DNA from: Hermatobates lingyangjiaoensis
Taxonomy: Eukaryota; Arthropoda; Insecta; Hemiptera; Hermatobatidae
Direction: 5' to 3'
Length of the DNA: 64,000 bases
Assembly (NCBI GenBank): GCA_026182355.1
Contig: JAPFBL010000569.1
Location: 310,001-374,000 of the forward strand
Shown here one piece after another: positions 21,940-31,611 of this stretch. The notes below the pieces were generated by a model. The model ran no database searches and was not told the origin of the DNA. It saw nothing but the letters and a program-made list of their open reading frames with translations. Within the stretch, counting starts at the first letter, position 1; each line of letters opens with the position of its first letter. The position numbers were made by a program, and so were the translations under genes.

Positions 21940-22155
21940 TTGTGTGCAATTAGTTGATGCCTGAGGAAGAATACTACGTGTTCAAAACGCATTGCTTATA
22001 CGATTAAATTATATATTTTAAGTCTTTTCAACTGCTGAAACTCGTTTTGTGTCGTCAGACAGCTTGACTGTTCTAAGCCTCGTCAAACTTGCTCGTCATA
22101 TACATTTTTATATGTGGAGACCATTTTATTAGCTTTTTACCCTACAATTTAGCAT
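21940..22155 (+). repeat. Hammerhead-like unit, TAGGGTAAAA family
   Basis: The motif at 21955-21995 is CTGAGGA, A, GAATACTACGTGTTC, AAAA, CGCATTG. The right terminus GTGGAGACCATTTTATTAGC .. TTTTTACCCTACA is the family's terminal repeat. An unrelated segment, 22017-22100, is inserted between them and recurs inverted at 24078-24163. Confidence 0.7.
22017..22100 (-). repeat. Inverted-copy segment, partner at 24078-24163
   Basis: AAGTCTTTTCAACTGCTGAA ... CTGTTCTAAGCCTCGTCAAA is the reverse complement of 24078-24163, about 2 kb away. Confidence 0.85.
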
Positions 22156-22504
22156 ATACGAAAGTTGATAAGTTAATGAATACGCTATGCTGTTAATATG
22201 ATAGGTTACGATTGTGTTTCCTGCACTGATCAATGGTGCTAAAGCGTGGACAAGCAGCAGTAAAGAACTGTGAGGAAACTCGTCAACACACAAAGAACAA
22301 CAGAAAGAAACTTACTAGAGGTACAATAACAATAAAAAAATAAAGAATTTAATCATAATCGAAGAACAGAAGTAAAAATTATTGTAACTATAGAGTGTTC
22401 ATTAAAATAGACGTAAGCAGGACATGTCATGACGTTAAAGAACGATAGATGAGCAAAAATAATTACTCAATAATATTCTAGAAAAGCTAAAAGAGAGTTC
22501 TAGA

Positions 22505-22945
22505 TCAGTGTTTCCAAAACTTTTTCGAGTGACCACCCCCTTGAGTCAGTAAACCTATAACTCAACACCCTTGAATAATAATCAGATTCCTAGACTAAAT
22601 AACCAAATGAGTAACATTTTAATAATTAAATTAAAATAATTACTAATCGAATATTTATTTAGAATCCAATAGATGTACTGTTTCATAGCATATTTGTATA
22701 AAAGAATTAATACACAATAAAAGAAACTTAGGTGAGAATATACTTTTAACATAAAAATGAATTATCAAAACAAATAATTTTAAGAAACCGTTTACTAGAA
22801 GTTTAGATGTCGTTTTTTCGCTTAAATTTAGAAATTATATTGCATGAACATTTTCAATTTATGGAAATAGAATACCTGCTCCTTTCTGCATTACCACCCC
22901 CCCGATATCAATGCACCGCCCACTTTGAGAAACATGATCAATTTA
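22505..22945. mobile_element. Possible hAT-type non-autonomous element
   Basis: CAGTGTTTCCAAAACTTTTT at the left and ACTTTGAGAAACATG at the right are imperfect inverted ends of the type seen in hAT elements (and similar to the better copy at 25991-26831). No matching 8-bp duplication was found, so the boundaries are uncertain. Confidence 0.35.
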
Positions 22946-24077
22946 GAGAACGGTGAGACCAAAGTTCTTCAAAGTCTCTTAGAAAAGGAGAAAATGGGCG
23001 GAGTTGGTAGAGGTCCATAACCAGAAGTAGGGATAGTTTCACAATTAAAAATTTAAAAAACATAAATCATTTTGCAAAAATTACTTATAATTTTTAAATT
23101 AAATATACTAATATATATTATATTAAAATACCTAATTGAGGATTAGATCCAAATTAATAATTTGATTTGTTTTTGATTTCAAGTCAACGTTTCGTCAAAA
23201 TGTATTCGACATTCTGAAGGCTTACTCAGGGAACTATTCAAAGCGTTATACACATCACTTCTTTGTTTAATAGACTTGTATTATAATAGTATTATAATTA
23301 CAATATTATAAATTATAATAGTATTAATTATAATATTATTAAAAGTGAACCGAATTAACATGGAAATTGGTTCTATCAACGATGACGCATGATATGTTAA
23401 TAAACACATAACGGATAGGAAATGCAGGGAGGTTACGTAACCAGAAACATAAAATATAAAATATAAAATTTGGTAATAATTTTATATTACCAAAAGAGAT
23501 ATTTTCTTTTAGTAACTAGTTGTAATTGTTTTTTGTGAAATAAATTGCTATTATTATTACATTACGTTAACTAAAACAATTGAAATACTGTGTCATTCTT
23601 TTTAATAATATTCCAAACTGATAAGAATAGAATATTTAGCTATTAGCAACAACTTAGAAATGTGTGGTAAATTAACTTGAATATAGATTTGTATGGTGTT
23701 TTGAATAAACTGGGGCAAGAAATAATCTCTTTACCTAAAAGGAATAAAGCTGCATCTAACTTAAAATGAAGAGCTTAAGTTTTGTTTTCCTTGATTAAAA
23801 TTGAAACTTCCTTAATTAAGTGAACAAGAAATTTGCAAATTTAATAAATACTAGATAGTTAAGTTCAGTGCACGAGTAAACTGAAAAAAAATAATAAAGA
23901 AGATTGGGTTAACTAATTTTATTAACGATGTTTTTTAATGTTATTTTACAAAAAAAACACAAAAAAAACAGGAAGTTTATATTATGTAAAAAAATGTAAA
24001 GCTGTTATTCTTTTTTTTTTAATACCAATTAATTTACGACATTGATAATGATAGTTGACAAAACAGGACAAGTGGTT
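22946..24077. other. No gene; one decayed hammerhead-like remnant
   Basis: On the minus strand at 23182-23226, GTCGAATACATTTTGAC is followed by GAAACGTTGAC. The stem and box 2 of a hammerhead-like motif are kept, but box 1 reads TTCAGAA. The rest is AT-rich. Confidence 0.4.
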
Positions 24078-24163
24078 ATATTGACGAGCAAGTTTGACGA
24101 GGCTTGGAACAGTCAAGCTGTCTGACGACACAAAACGAGTTTCAGCAGTTGAAAAGACTTAAG
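24078..24163 (+). repeat. Inverted-copy segment, partner at 22017-22100
   Basis: Contains CTGACGA at 24122 and GAAA at about 24151, but the intervening stem is weak. Confidence 0.85.
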
Positions 24164-24164
24164 C

Positions 24165-24670
24165 CTTCGCAAATATATTAAAATGAGCAGGCTAATTTAG
24201 TTTTAACGAGATCTGACCGCTGTACTAGCTCATATGCTTCTTTCTCCCATGCTACGTTTTGCTGACTTGATTAAAACACGCACTTTCCCTATAATTCCAG
24301 AAGCAGATGATAGTAATTTTAGCATCATTCTGGTTTTTTTCCCCATTTTTTTTTTTTTTTTTGCTGCTGCCCAATACATACCCCCTAAGGGTAGTTATTC
24401 GTAATTCATGCATTAATTTCTAATAACATCTTTTACTAAATCCTAAGTTATTTGTTAAATCTGTCAACAGTATTTCCTGTTTCCTGGATTTCTCGTGCTC
24501 CATAATTTACTCATATATTTATGGTTTCTTTTTAAATTTTTACCCTACTGTCAAATAATATTTGATATAAAAAGTAATAATATTCTTAATTAAGTAATAA
24601 ATAATTACAATAATACTGTAAACAGAACTCACAATCCTAGAAATTACTCAAAACACGAACAAACAAAAAA
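24165..24670. other. No gene recognised
   Basis: T-rich run at 24330-24362. No supported feature. Confidence 0.4.
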
Positions 24671-24674
24671 AAAA

Positions 24675-25050
24675 CATTTAATTTACCTGTTCAATTTACC
24701 TGTAAACATTAAAGTGAAATACATTGTAAATAAAATGCATTTTAGTACATGCATAAAATATATGCCTAAAATGCATATTATATATGCAGTAATATATTAT
24801 TAGTGCATACATTATTATTATATAATATTCTATTATACAATAATAATAATAATATATAATTATTATAATATATACATATTAATATATGCAAAAAATTAAT
24901 TTACCTGTTTGTAAATTAAACATTAAAGTGAATTATAAATAAAATTCTAAATTCTAAATAAAATGCATATTATATACGCATTAATATATTATTAGTACAT
25001 AAATTATCATTATTATAATATATAATATATGCATAAAATGCATGATATTA
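24675..25050 (+). repeat. Tandem duplication of a ~215-bp AT-rich segment
   Basis: AATTTACCTGT..AACATTAAAGTGAA .. AAAATGCATATTATATA appears at 24682-24800 and again at 24897-25000, with the ATGCATAAAATGCAT motif repeated. Confidence 0.65.
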
Positions 25051-25680
25051 ATAAAATTTCATTTAAGAATACATCAAAGCCAGGATATTCTAAGGAAAAT
25101 TATTTATAGAACACTCTATCTTCCTTGATCACATATCAAATAAATTTATCCACACGAGGAAATTTCAAAATAATCTCACGCCCTCCACAGTGATGCAAAT
25201 ATTTTAAATTACAATAGAAAAACAAAGTAAACTTTAGTTCGTGATTACCTGTAGTCCATGAATTGAAAGTTTTATAGTTATTTTGAGTGTATAATATTTC
25301 GTATATTTAAATAAAATTAAATATAAAAATGAATATATATATATATATATTTATATATTATATTTAGAATGTATATAAATATTATATATAAATTATTTAT
25401 ATATATATATTTTTATATAAATCAAATTTAACGTAAAATTAAATATAAATCCTGAACATAACGAGGATTTGAAATAAACACAATAGTAGATTTTGATTTA
25501 CTTATTACAGAAAAAAACAGTTTTGTTTAACTTTCTCTCTTTATTAATCAAAAAAAGTTATTCAACATTTTAAATAAGTCAACTTTGTGCGTATTCTTAT
25601 GTACTGAACTTTTCATACGGAATGATTAAAGAAAAAACGCGTAATTTTTTATATATATTATAATAAAAAATAAATGATTT
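25051..25680. other. AT-rich, no gene
   Basis: Includes TA-rich runs at 25335-25420. It would be intronic if the exon at 25689-25754 is real. Confidence 0.4.
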
Positions 25681-25688
25681 TAACTTAC

Positions 25689-25754
25689 TTTGGCCTCTGC
25701 TTTCTTCAATATCCAAAATAATAATTTGTTCTCCTTTACCAACATCGCACAGTT
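25689..25754 (-). CDS. Candidate internal exon of an unidentified gene
   Basis: On the minus strand a 66-bp segment is bracketed by a good acceptor (CTTCATTTGTTTCAG, pyrimidine-rich and preceded by AT-rich sequence) and a consensus donor (AAA|GTAAGT). The best open frame reads LCDVGKGEQIIILDIEESRG, with two bases left at the 5' side and one at the 3' side. A second frame is also open, so the phase is not certain. The segment is visibly less AT-rich than its flanks. I cannot name the protein and saw no neighbouring exon with equally good signals. If it is real, the surrounding repeats are intronic sequence of a minus-strand gene. Confidence 0.45.
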
Positions 25755-25934
25755 CTGAAACAAATGAAGTATGGTTAATAATATATTTAAATTATTTGTA
25801 AAAAATTATAACATTTATATAATTAAAATTCTAAAAATAAAAATTAAAAAGAATAGAACTCTGTGGGATGATGAAAGCACTCTTGATACATAGTTAGTAT
25901 CAAATGTAAAGATAAAGGATATGAGATAGATAAA

Positions 25935-25990
25935 ATATATTCTTGGTCTGAAGGAAGTTGAGAGAGATGAGAAATGTATTTCGTCTAGAA
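25935..25990 (+). repeat. Left remnant of the 95-bp satellite
   Basis: TTCTTGGTCTGAAGG .. GAGAAATGTATTTCGTCTAG aligns with the satellite unit at 26832-27720. It is cut off from the main array by the hAT insertion. Confidence 0.65.
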
Positions 25991-26436
25991 CAGGATTTCT
26001 AAACGTGGTTTGTACCGCACTCCTTGGGGGCATTAAAGAAGTGGAAGGAAGTATTAGGAAGTTCTACCTTTTATAGGGGCGTCGAACATACAGAAGAGGG
26101 CGTTTAACGAATTCTATTTATTACTTACTCTGTGTCTAGGAGAACTCCAACTGTAGTCATTGTGCTCAGTATTCGAGAAAACCAATGAGACATGTCATAA
26201 AGCGCTGTCTACACAACAAACAATTCACACTGAATATTTCAATTTATTTCAAAAACTTGTTAAAAATGAATTTATAGTCTTGGAGGTCTTACCCAATGAC
26301 GTCAGTGTCATCCATCTCAATAAAAGTTACGTTCATCAAACATTGTTTTGCACCATTACAACTTATATGCAATACATTTTGCAAGTTAATAAATTTTGTA
26401 TATTATACAATTACATTCTTCAAGGGCTGGAATCTT

Positions 26437-26786
26437 TACACTCTTCAAAGATTTAGGAGCCAGGCTAGCTCAGTGGTTACGTGCTTGCCTCTGGACTGAT
26501 AGGACCGGGGTTCGATCCTCACCTGGCCCTCGATTTATTCACGCGGGAGGTGAATAAATCTGAGCACGTCGTCCCTCGGAGAAGGACGTTAAACCGTCGG
26601 TCCCGAGCCTGTACGATGTCAGGTACTCGTTAAAGATCCCTACTCTAAATAAATTTGAGTTAGGCAAAATTTAGTACTCCCACTGTAGAATCAATCTTCA
26701 TTGTGTGGTATCACAAAGGGCCAATGCTCGGCCTACGTGTGTTCCCTTGTGAAACTGCCACTGAAACCTAACCTACACTCTTCAAA
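26437..26786 (+). repeat. Target-site duplication around SINE
   Basis: TACACTCTTCAAA occurs at 26437-26449 and again at 26774-26786, exactly flanking the SINE. This is a 13-bp duplication typical of LINE-driven insertion. Confidence 0.95.
26450..26773 (+). mobile_element. tRNA-derived SINE, full-length copy
   Basis: The tRNA-like head at 26459-26527 has an acceptor-like stem GCCAGG/CCTGGC. It also has polymerase III box A (TAGCTCAGTGG, 26466-26476) and box B (GGTTCGATCC, 26509-26518). A conserved body follows (CCGTCGGTCCCGAGCCTGTA, GTCAGGTACTCGTTAAAGAT, GTGTGGTATCACAAAGGGCC), and the copy ends in AACCTAACCT. Further copies lie at 30270, about 42900, 48979, 49480, 53735 and 59811. It is nested inside a hAT element. 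I know of no name for this family. Confidence 0.9.
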
Positions 26787-26831
26787 TTGTGTCTTAAGGG
26801 AGCGAAGGTTAAAAAATGTTTGAAAACACTG

Positions 26832-27722
26832 ATCTAGAAGAACATGATGGAGAAGAAGAACATCCTTGGGTCTAAAAGAACATGAAAGGACCTAGAAGAA
26901 TTTGTGAAAGAAGAGAAATTTTATTGATCTAGAAGAACATGAAAGAGAAGAAGAACATCCTCGGGTCTAAAAGAACATGAAAGGACCTAGAAGAATTCGT
27001 GAAAGAAGAGAAATTTTATTAATCTAGAAGAACATGAAGGAGAAGAAGAAAATCCTTAGGTCTAAAAGAACATGACAGGACCTAGAAGAATTCGTGAAAG
27101 AAGATAAATGTCATCGATCTAGAAGAACATGGAGGAGAAGAAGAACATCCTTGGGTCTAAAATAACATGAAAGGACGTAGAAGAATTCGTGAAAGAAGAG
27201 AAATGTCATCGATCTAGAAGAACATGGAGGAGAAGAAGAACATCCTTGGGTCTAAAAGAACATGAAAGGACGTAGAAGAATTCGTGAAAGAAGAGAAATG
27301 TCATCGATCTAGAAGAACATGGAGGAGAAGAAGAACATCCTTGGGTCTAAAAGAACATGAAAGGACGTAGAAAAATTCGTGAAAGAAGAGAAATGTCATC
27401 GATCTAGAAGAACATGGAGGAGAAGAAGAACATCCTTGGGTCTAAAAGAACATGAAAGGACGTAGAAGAATTTGTGAAAGAAGAGAAATGTCATCGATCT
27501 AGAAGAACATGAAGGAGAAGAAGAACATCATTGGGTCTAATAGAACATGAACATGAAAGGAACTAGAATAATTCGTGAAAGAAGAGAAATGTCATTGATC
27601 TAGAACAACATGAAGGAGAAGAAATACATCCTCGGGTCTAAAAGAACATGAAAGGACCTAGAAGAATTCATGAAAGAAGAGAAATGTCATAGATCTAGAA
27701 GAGCATTGAAAAGAAGGAAAAT
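26832..27722 (+). repeat. 95-bp satellite, about 9 copies
   Basis: GATCTAGAAGAACATG recurs at about 26831, 26926, 27021, 27116, 27211, 27306, 27401, 27496, 27595 and 27691. Each unit has two related halves (TCTAGAAGAACATG and TCTAAAAGAACATG). The central units (27116-27496) are almost identical, the edges diverged, as expected from unequal exchange. Confidence 0.95.
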
Positions 27723-27724
27723 AT

Positions 27725-28212
27725 CCTCGTTTTAAAAGAACATTTTTAATGTAAAAAATATCCTTAAACTAAGGTTAAGATTAAGGCAGAGTTTCCTTTG
27801 ATAGAAAATTCTAATTCCTTATACTAAAGCTTGAAACAAATGCAGTAAACAGAAGAAAAAATAAAAAAAAAATAATTAAGATGTTATAACAAAGATGTTG
27901 AAGAAGAAAACAACTCTTTATTGACAAAGAATAATGCTACATCACTTTCTTTTAAAGAAATTAACAAAGAAGACTTAATAAATCTAGAACAAAATCAGGT
28001 GAACAGAAGATCTTGAGAACAAAAATTAATCTTTGGGTAGAAATGATGTTTAAGCTCATTTAAAGCCATTAACAAAGACTGCTTAATGAAGTTGGGAAAA
28101 AATTGAATAAAGATAAGAATTTAGAAAAAAAAAACAGGTCAAGCAAGTTTATTAATGATTGAAAACATTTAATAGAAAAGGAAAAAAATCAATAGCTTAT
28201 TTCAATATATTT
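27725..28212. other. No gene recognised
   Basis: Purine-rich, with GAAGAA-like words echoing the satellite (27895-28020), but no period is left. Confidence 0.45.
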
Positions 28213-28215
28213 AAA

Positions 28216-28446
28216 AAGATTTCACATAAACACGTGAAATAACAATCAATGATTAAACGACAATATGAAATGGGAAAACAAGACTAAGATCTATCAACTT
28301 TAACAAGCGGTTTTCGTCAGAGTCAAAAACCGAACTGAACTGACGAAGACCACTTGTTCCGGTTGAAAGATCTTAGTCTTGTTTTCCCATTTTCTTATTG
28401 TGGTTTGATCATTGATTGTTATTTCACGTGTTCATGTGAAATCTTT
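28216..28446. repeat. Foldback pair, GACT/AGTC family
   Basis: The arms run from AAAGATTTCACATAAACACG to its mirror CGTGTTCATGTGAAATCTTT. The minus motif at 28282-28324 has GATA for GAAA. The plus motif at 28336-28378 keeps CTGACGA and GAAA, but its GACT strand is replaced by TGAA. Confidence 0.85.
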
Positions 28447-28544
28447 ATATATATATATATATCATGATTTGTTTTCTTGACCCAATATTTATATCATGTA
28501 ATTTTCTTGAGGTTTGAGGTCCAATGATTAAAACTAGTTCATTT

Positions 28545-28583
28545 GCCGACGTTTCGACATATATTTATGTCATCTTCAGGGCT
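28545..28583 (-). ncRNA. Hammerhead-ribozyme-like motif, core intact
   Basis: Minus strand: GCC, CTGAAGA, T, GACATAAATATATGTC, GAAA, CG, TC, GGC. It is identical in structure to 29101-29138. Confidence 0.65.
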
Positions 28584-29100
28584 ACAACATGATTGTTTTA
28601 CAATTAGCACTAATATTACTACTATTTGGTAATTTATTACATTTTAATATGTTGTACACAATACAAGAAAACAAACCATAGGGACTAACAAATGAAGAAT
28701 AGACAACCCAGTAAAAATAATATAATAAAAAAAAAAAATAAAAATAAGAAAAATAATAGGGGAAAAAAACACTGTGTACTCAAACAAGCAAAACAGAACA
28801 TAACCGTAAAGAAACCTCCCAGAAAACAAATAGTAACCATCATGAAACAGTATTAAAGAAGAATGCTGCAACATAAACAGATTTCCAAGGTAATCAAATA
28901 GTGATCTCTATACTTATGCAATAATTCTAAAGCAATAGACTAATTATAACAATCTCCTTATGTTAATGTATAACAAAATAATCCATAGTCGTAATAACTG
29001 TTTTATCAAAAAATTCCTCTTTGTTACCGAACATATTAAAATGTAATAAATTACCAAATAGTAGTAATAGTAGTGCTAATTGTAAAACAATCATGTTGTA

Positions 29101-29138
29101 GCCCTGAAGATGACATAAATATATGTCGAAACGTCGGC
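29101..29138 (+). ncRNA. Hammerhead-ribozyme-like motif, best-formed copy
   Basis: GCC (29101), CTGAAGA (29104), one T, stem GACATA/TATGTC, GAAA (29128), CG, TC (29134), GGC (29136). GCC/GGC is helix I, C-G a one-pair helix III, and UC the expected cleavage site. The only departure from the hammerhead consensus is the unpaired T between box 1 and stem II. Confidence 0.65.
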
Positions 29139-29185
29139 AAATGGACTAGTTTTAATCATTGAACCTCAAACCTCAAGAAAATTAC

Positions 29186-29238
<53 letters not shown>
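29186..29238. repeat. (TA)n microsatellite
   Basis: TA run of about 50 bp joining two foldbacks. Confidence 0.95.
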
Positions 29239-29240
<2 letters not shown>

Positions 29241-29415
29241 ATGATCAAACCACAATAAGAAATGGAAAACAAGACTAAGATCTTTCAACCGTAACAAGCG
29301 GTCTTCGTTAGAGTCAAAAACCCTTATTCTTATTGTGGTTTGATCATTGATTGTTATTTCACGTGTTTATGTGAAATCTTTATATATATATATTATATAT
29401 ATATATACTCAGGTA
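29236..29415. repeat. Truncated foldback, GACT/AGTC family, with (TA)n
   Basis: The left unit is complete with its minus-strand motif at 29271-29313, where box 1 has G to A (CTAACGA). The right arm keeps only TTATTGTGGTTTGATCATTG and the outer tail, then TA runs. Confidence 0.8.
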
Positions 29416-30255
29416 ATATATATATATATATATCCATATTGGTATTTGTTTTTAATGTTGAGTACTTTGTGAATGTTAAGATTGCATGAAATGAGAAGGC
29501 ATTATTATAAAACACAAAATGATATAGAGCCGTATCTAAATCGTGTGAACTGATAGTGCAGATCATTAGTGCAATATCACGTCCCAGGGACGTGAAATCT
29601 TTCGAAATGATATTCCGAATTTCTCTTGTGTAACGGAAACAAACAGAAATTGTGTTTATTAGCACTCGGCAACCGCTTAACACTTTATCTTTAGATTTAT
29701 CCTTTTATATTCTTCATGGCATTGCAACTTTGTAAAATAATTGAACCTTGGACACATAAAATAAAAAAAAACCTTGGAAAAGAGATTTTAAAATATACCA
29801 TTGTATAGAAATAACAGTATAACGTATACATATCTGTCATCATAAGTAACAATTAAAGCTGTTTACATTAATACATTTTATTGACTTGAAAATCACATTA
29901 AATCAGGTTTTCTCTCAGGTGTGCTTCACTCATGCATTCCTTTCGCCAATTGTAAAATGTCATTTCCTTTCGTTTTCAGTATTGTCTTTTTCAAAAAGTG
30001 CTTACTAAATAATACGAAAATATTACCAAAAATGTTCCTATAGTTATAAAAATAAACTTTACATGAATTAAAAATATAATAAAATTAAACAAAATATATT
30101 CTAATTGAAAATATTGATGAATATATAATATTTTTATAAAAGTAAAAAATTGTTTTCTTAGCTAGTTACTTTAATTTAATAATTTATTGATGATTTGAAT
30201 TATACGTTTTTGTTTTAAACAACTTTTGGTTTTCTTTGATGACTGTATATGTATA
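29416..30255. other. No gene recognised
   Basis: A less AT-rich patch at 29490-29690 has an open minus-strand frame without known motifs. It includes the exact 17-bp palindrome CACGTCCCTGGGACGTG. The rest is AT-rich. Confidence 0.4.
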
Positions 30256-30269
30256 CGAGGACTGTAATA

Positions 30270-30612
30270 GGTTAGGTTAGGTTGCAGTGGCAACCCCACA
30301 AGGGAACACACTGTCCAACATGTAGCGAAGGAACTCATGAGCATCTTGTTGTTGGTACCCTCTATAGCGTGGCACAACTTTCCATATCATATGAAACAAC
30401 GACTCAGGTGAAATAGCTCCCTTGATCGAATCATCGGACAAACTGATTAAGGCTAACGTAGCAAACAAACTCAAACGTAGTAGGCTAAGCATTGGCCCTT
30501 TGTGATACCACATAATGAAGATTGATTCTACAGTGGGAGTCCTAAATTTTGCCTAACTCAAGTGTATTTAGAGTAGGGATCTTTAACGAGTACCTGACAT
30601 CGTACAGGCTCG
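30270..30612 (-). mobile_element. 5'-truncated SINE carrying a host gene fragment
   Basis: Minus-strand copy of the tRNA-SINE family, flanked by the 13-bp duplication GAGGACTGTAATA (30257-30269 and 30613-30625). It begins within CGAGCCTGTACGATG, so the tRNA head is missing. The tail is AACCTAACCT. About 168 bp of foreign coding sequence sits between SINE body GCCTAC and TGTGTTCCC (30311-30479). Because the duplication encloses everything, the gene piece was either inside the SINE when it integrated or inserted later. Confidence 0.85.
30311..30479 (-). pseudogene. Fragment of a USP-family ubiquitin hydrolase (USP3-like)
   Basis: The minus-strand frame reads [20 protein letters not shown] then [14 protein letters not shown]. 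This matches the conserved catalytic-domain segment of cysteine ubiquitin-specific proteases, closest in memory to USP3 (S-P-E-S-L-F ... W-K ... [12 protein letters not shown]). That motif follows the Cys box and precedes the His box. Neither catalytic Cys nor His lies in this fragment, so it cannot be active. The frame runs without stops through the insert and into SINE sequence on both sides (30277-30513). No splice signals bound it, so it is a captured exon piece or mRNA piece and not a working exon. A mutation-free frame suggests recent capture. Confidence 0.75.
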
Positions 30613-30629
30613 GAGGACTGTAATAAGAT

Positions 30630-30990
30630 GGTAGTTGCGTTGCATGAGGTGCCCTCGGGACCTTCCATGTTCAATGGAGGTGGCTAAAGGGTAACTTGTA
30701 AACAAGGCGGCCTGGCTTGACTAGGCAGTTTATGACACAAAATGCCGAGGAACGCGAAGATCAAAACAGACTGAATAAGAGGGAAGTCTGAGACTAATAA
30801 CAGCAGTCTAAAATTAGATCCTTTAGTGTAATTCCATGAAAATAAATATTTTGGGGACTTTTAAGAGATCGTCAACAGTAATGGAGGGGGGGCAGACAAA
30901 GGTATACTAAGGCATAAGGCAGTGAACAGTTTGGAGTTCCAGATTTTTTCTATTCTGAAGTAATGCTTTATAAATGTTTAAATCATTAGT
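30630..30990. other. No gene recognised
   Basis: Balanced-composition block at 30640-30800 (GTGCCCTCGGGACCTTCCAT) without a long frame. Possibly another repeat. Confidence 0.35.
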
Positions 30991-30994
30991 TGTG

Positions 30995-31165
30995 CAATCC
31001 GTAATTGTGTGGTATTTACTCATTCTGAAGTAAAATGAATAAACCAACAAAATGAAGGAAACAATGATTTTTGATGATGAACACAAAGTGTTCGTAACGC
31101 GTTGAATAAAACTTCATTTGTGTGGAGACTTTTGTTGGTTTATCCATTTTACCTCGAAATTATAA
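30995..31165. repeat. Foldback with decayed hammerhead-like motif
   Basis: AAAATGAATAAACCAACAAA at 31032 mirrors TTTGTTGGTTTATCCATTTT ending at about 31152. The plus motif at 31068-31105 is TTGATGA, T, GAACACAAAGTGTTC, GTAA, CGCGTTG. The stem is perfect but both boxes are mutated. Confidence 0.7.
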
Positions 31166-31605
31166 ATGTTTGCTTATTATATCTTAATTAGAATTTTGGA
31201 AAGATAGTTTTATATTTAAGAAAGCGGCATAGGATTTCTCTATATTTAGTTATTTTCAAAATTTTATTACCACTGGCATTTCCTTTAGTTTATTTGTATT
31301 GTTTTTTGAATTTATATTTAAAAGGTATTCAATGGCTGTTCTTACGCAACATCTTCCTAGGGGTGAATTTGACCCCAATTAAAATGAATGAATTACCAAT
31401 ACTAAATGTAAGATTTCAAATTTCTAAAATATAATGAATTGATATTTTCTTTAAGTAACTTCTAAACAAATGTTAAGACAATTTTCCAAAAATAATCATA
31501 TTTCTACCAAACAGGAAGATAAAAATATCATCCTTTTTCATCAAAGGAAGATCATAGTACCATAATAATAACTTTGTAGATAAAATTTTCATTTTTTTTA
31601 CATTA
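31166..31605. other. No gene recognised
   Basis: Contains TAGGGGTGAATTTGACCCC at 31359, an inverted repeat of unclear meaning. Confidence 0.4.
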
Positions 31606-31611
31606 TATTTT

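Larger units (their letters stand above)
25991..26831. mobile_element. hAT-type non-autonomous DNA transposon
   Basis: The ends CAGGATTTCTAAACGTGGTT and (complement of the right end) CAGTGTTTTCAAACATTTTT are imperfect terminal inverted repeats. They are flanked by an 8-bp duplication, GTCTAGAA at 25983-25990 and ATCTAGAA at 26832-26839 (7 of 8 identical). This fits the nTCTAGAn target preference known for hAT elements. The 841-bp element includes a SINE insertion of about 337 bp with its duplication. The frame at 26160-26456 inside it is unrecognised and is no evidence of a transposase. Confidence 0.75.
28445..29185. repeat. Foldback element with GCC/GGC hammerhead-like ends
   Basis: Left terminal arm 28455-28655 mirrors right arm 29010-29185, around a ~350-bp core shared with 17490-17860. 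Each arm carries an intact motif pointing outwards. Runs of (TA)n border both ends. The frame at 28644-28874 in the core is probably fortuitous. Confidence 0.85.

Noticed and set aside
22505..22945. Confident hAT transposon
   Set aside because: The ends resemble hAT, but no 8-bp target-site duplication could be matched. Kept only at low confidence.
24122..24155. Hammerhead-like motif in the 24078-24163 inverted segment
   Set aside because: CTGACGA and GAAA are present, but no stem pairs directly between them. Listed only as part of the repeat.
26459..26527. A tRNA gene with box A and box B
   Set aside because: It is the head of a SINE with body, tail and target-site duplication, repeated elsewhere in the window. 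No intact anticodon arm can be assigned.
26832..27722. CRISPR-like repeat array
   Set aside because: The units are contiguous with no unique spacers, period 95, in a eukaryotic setting. It is an ordinary satellite.
30277..30513. A functional small protein or exon of a deubiquitinase
   Set aside because: The frame starts and ends in SINE sequence, lacks the catalytic Cys and His regions, and has no splice signals.
31359..31377. piggyBac-type terminus (GGGTGAATTTGACCC)
   Set aside because: No second terminus and no TTAA duplication were found. The short inverted repeat alone is weak.
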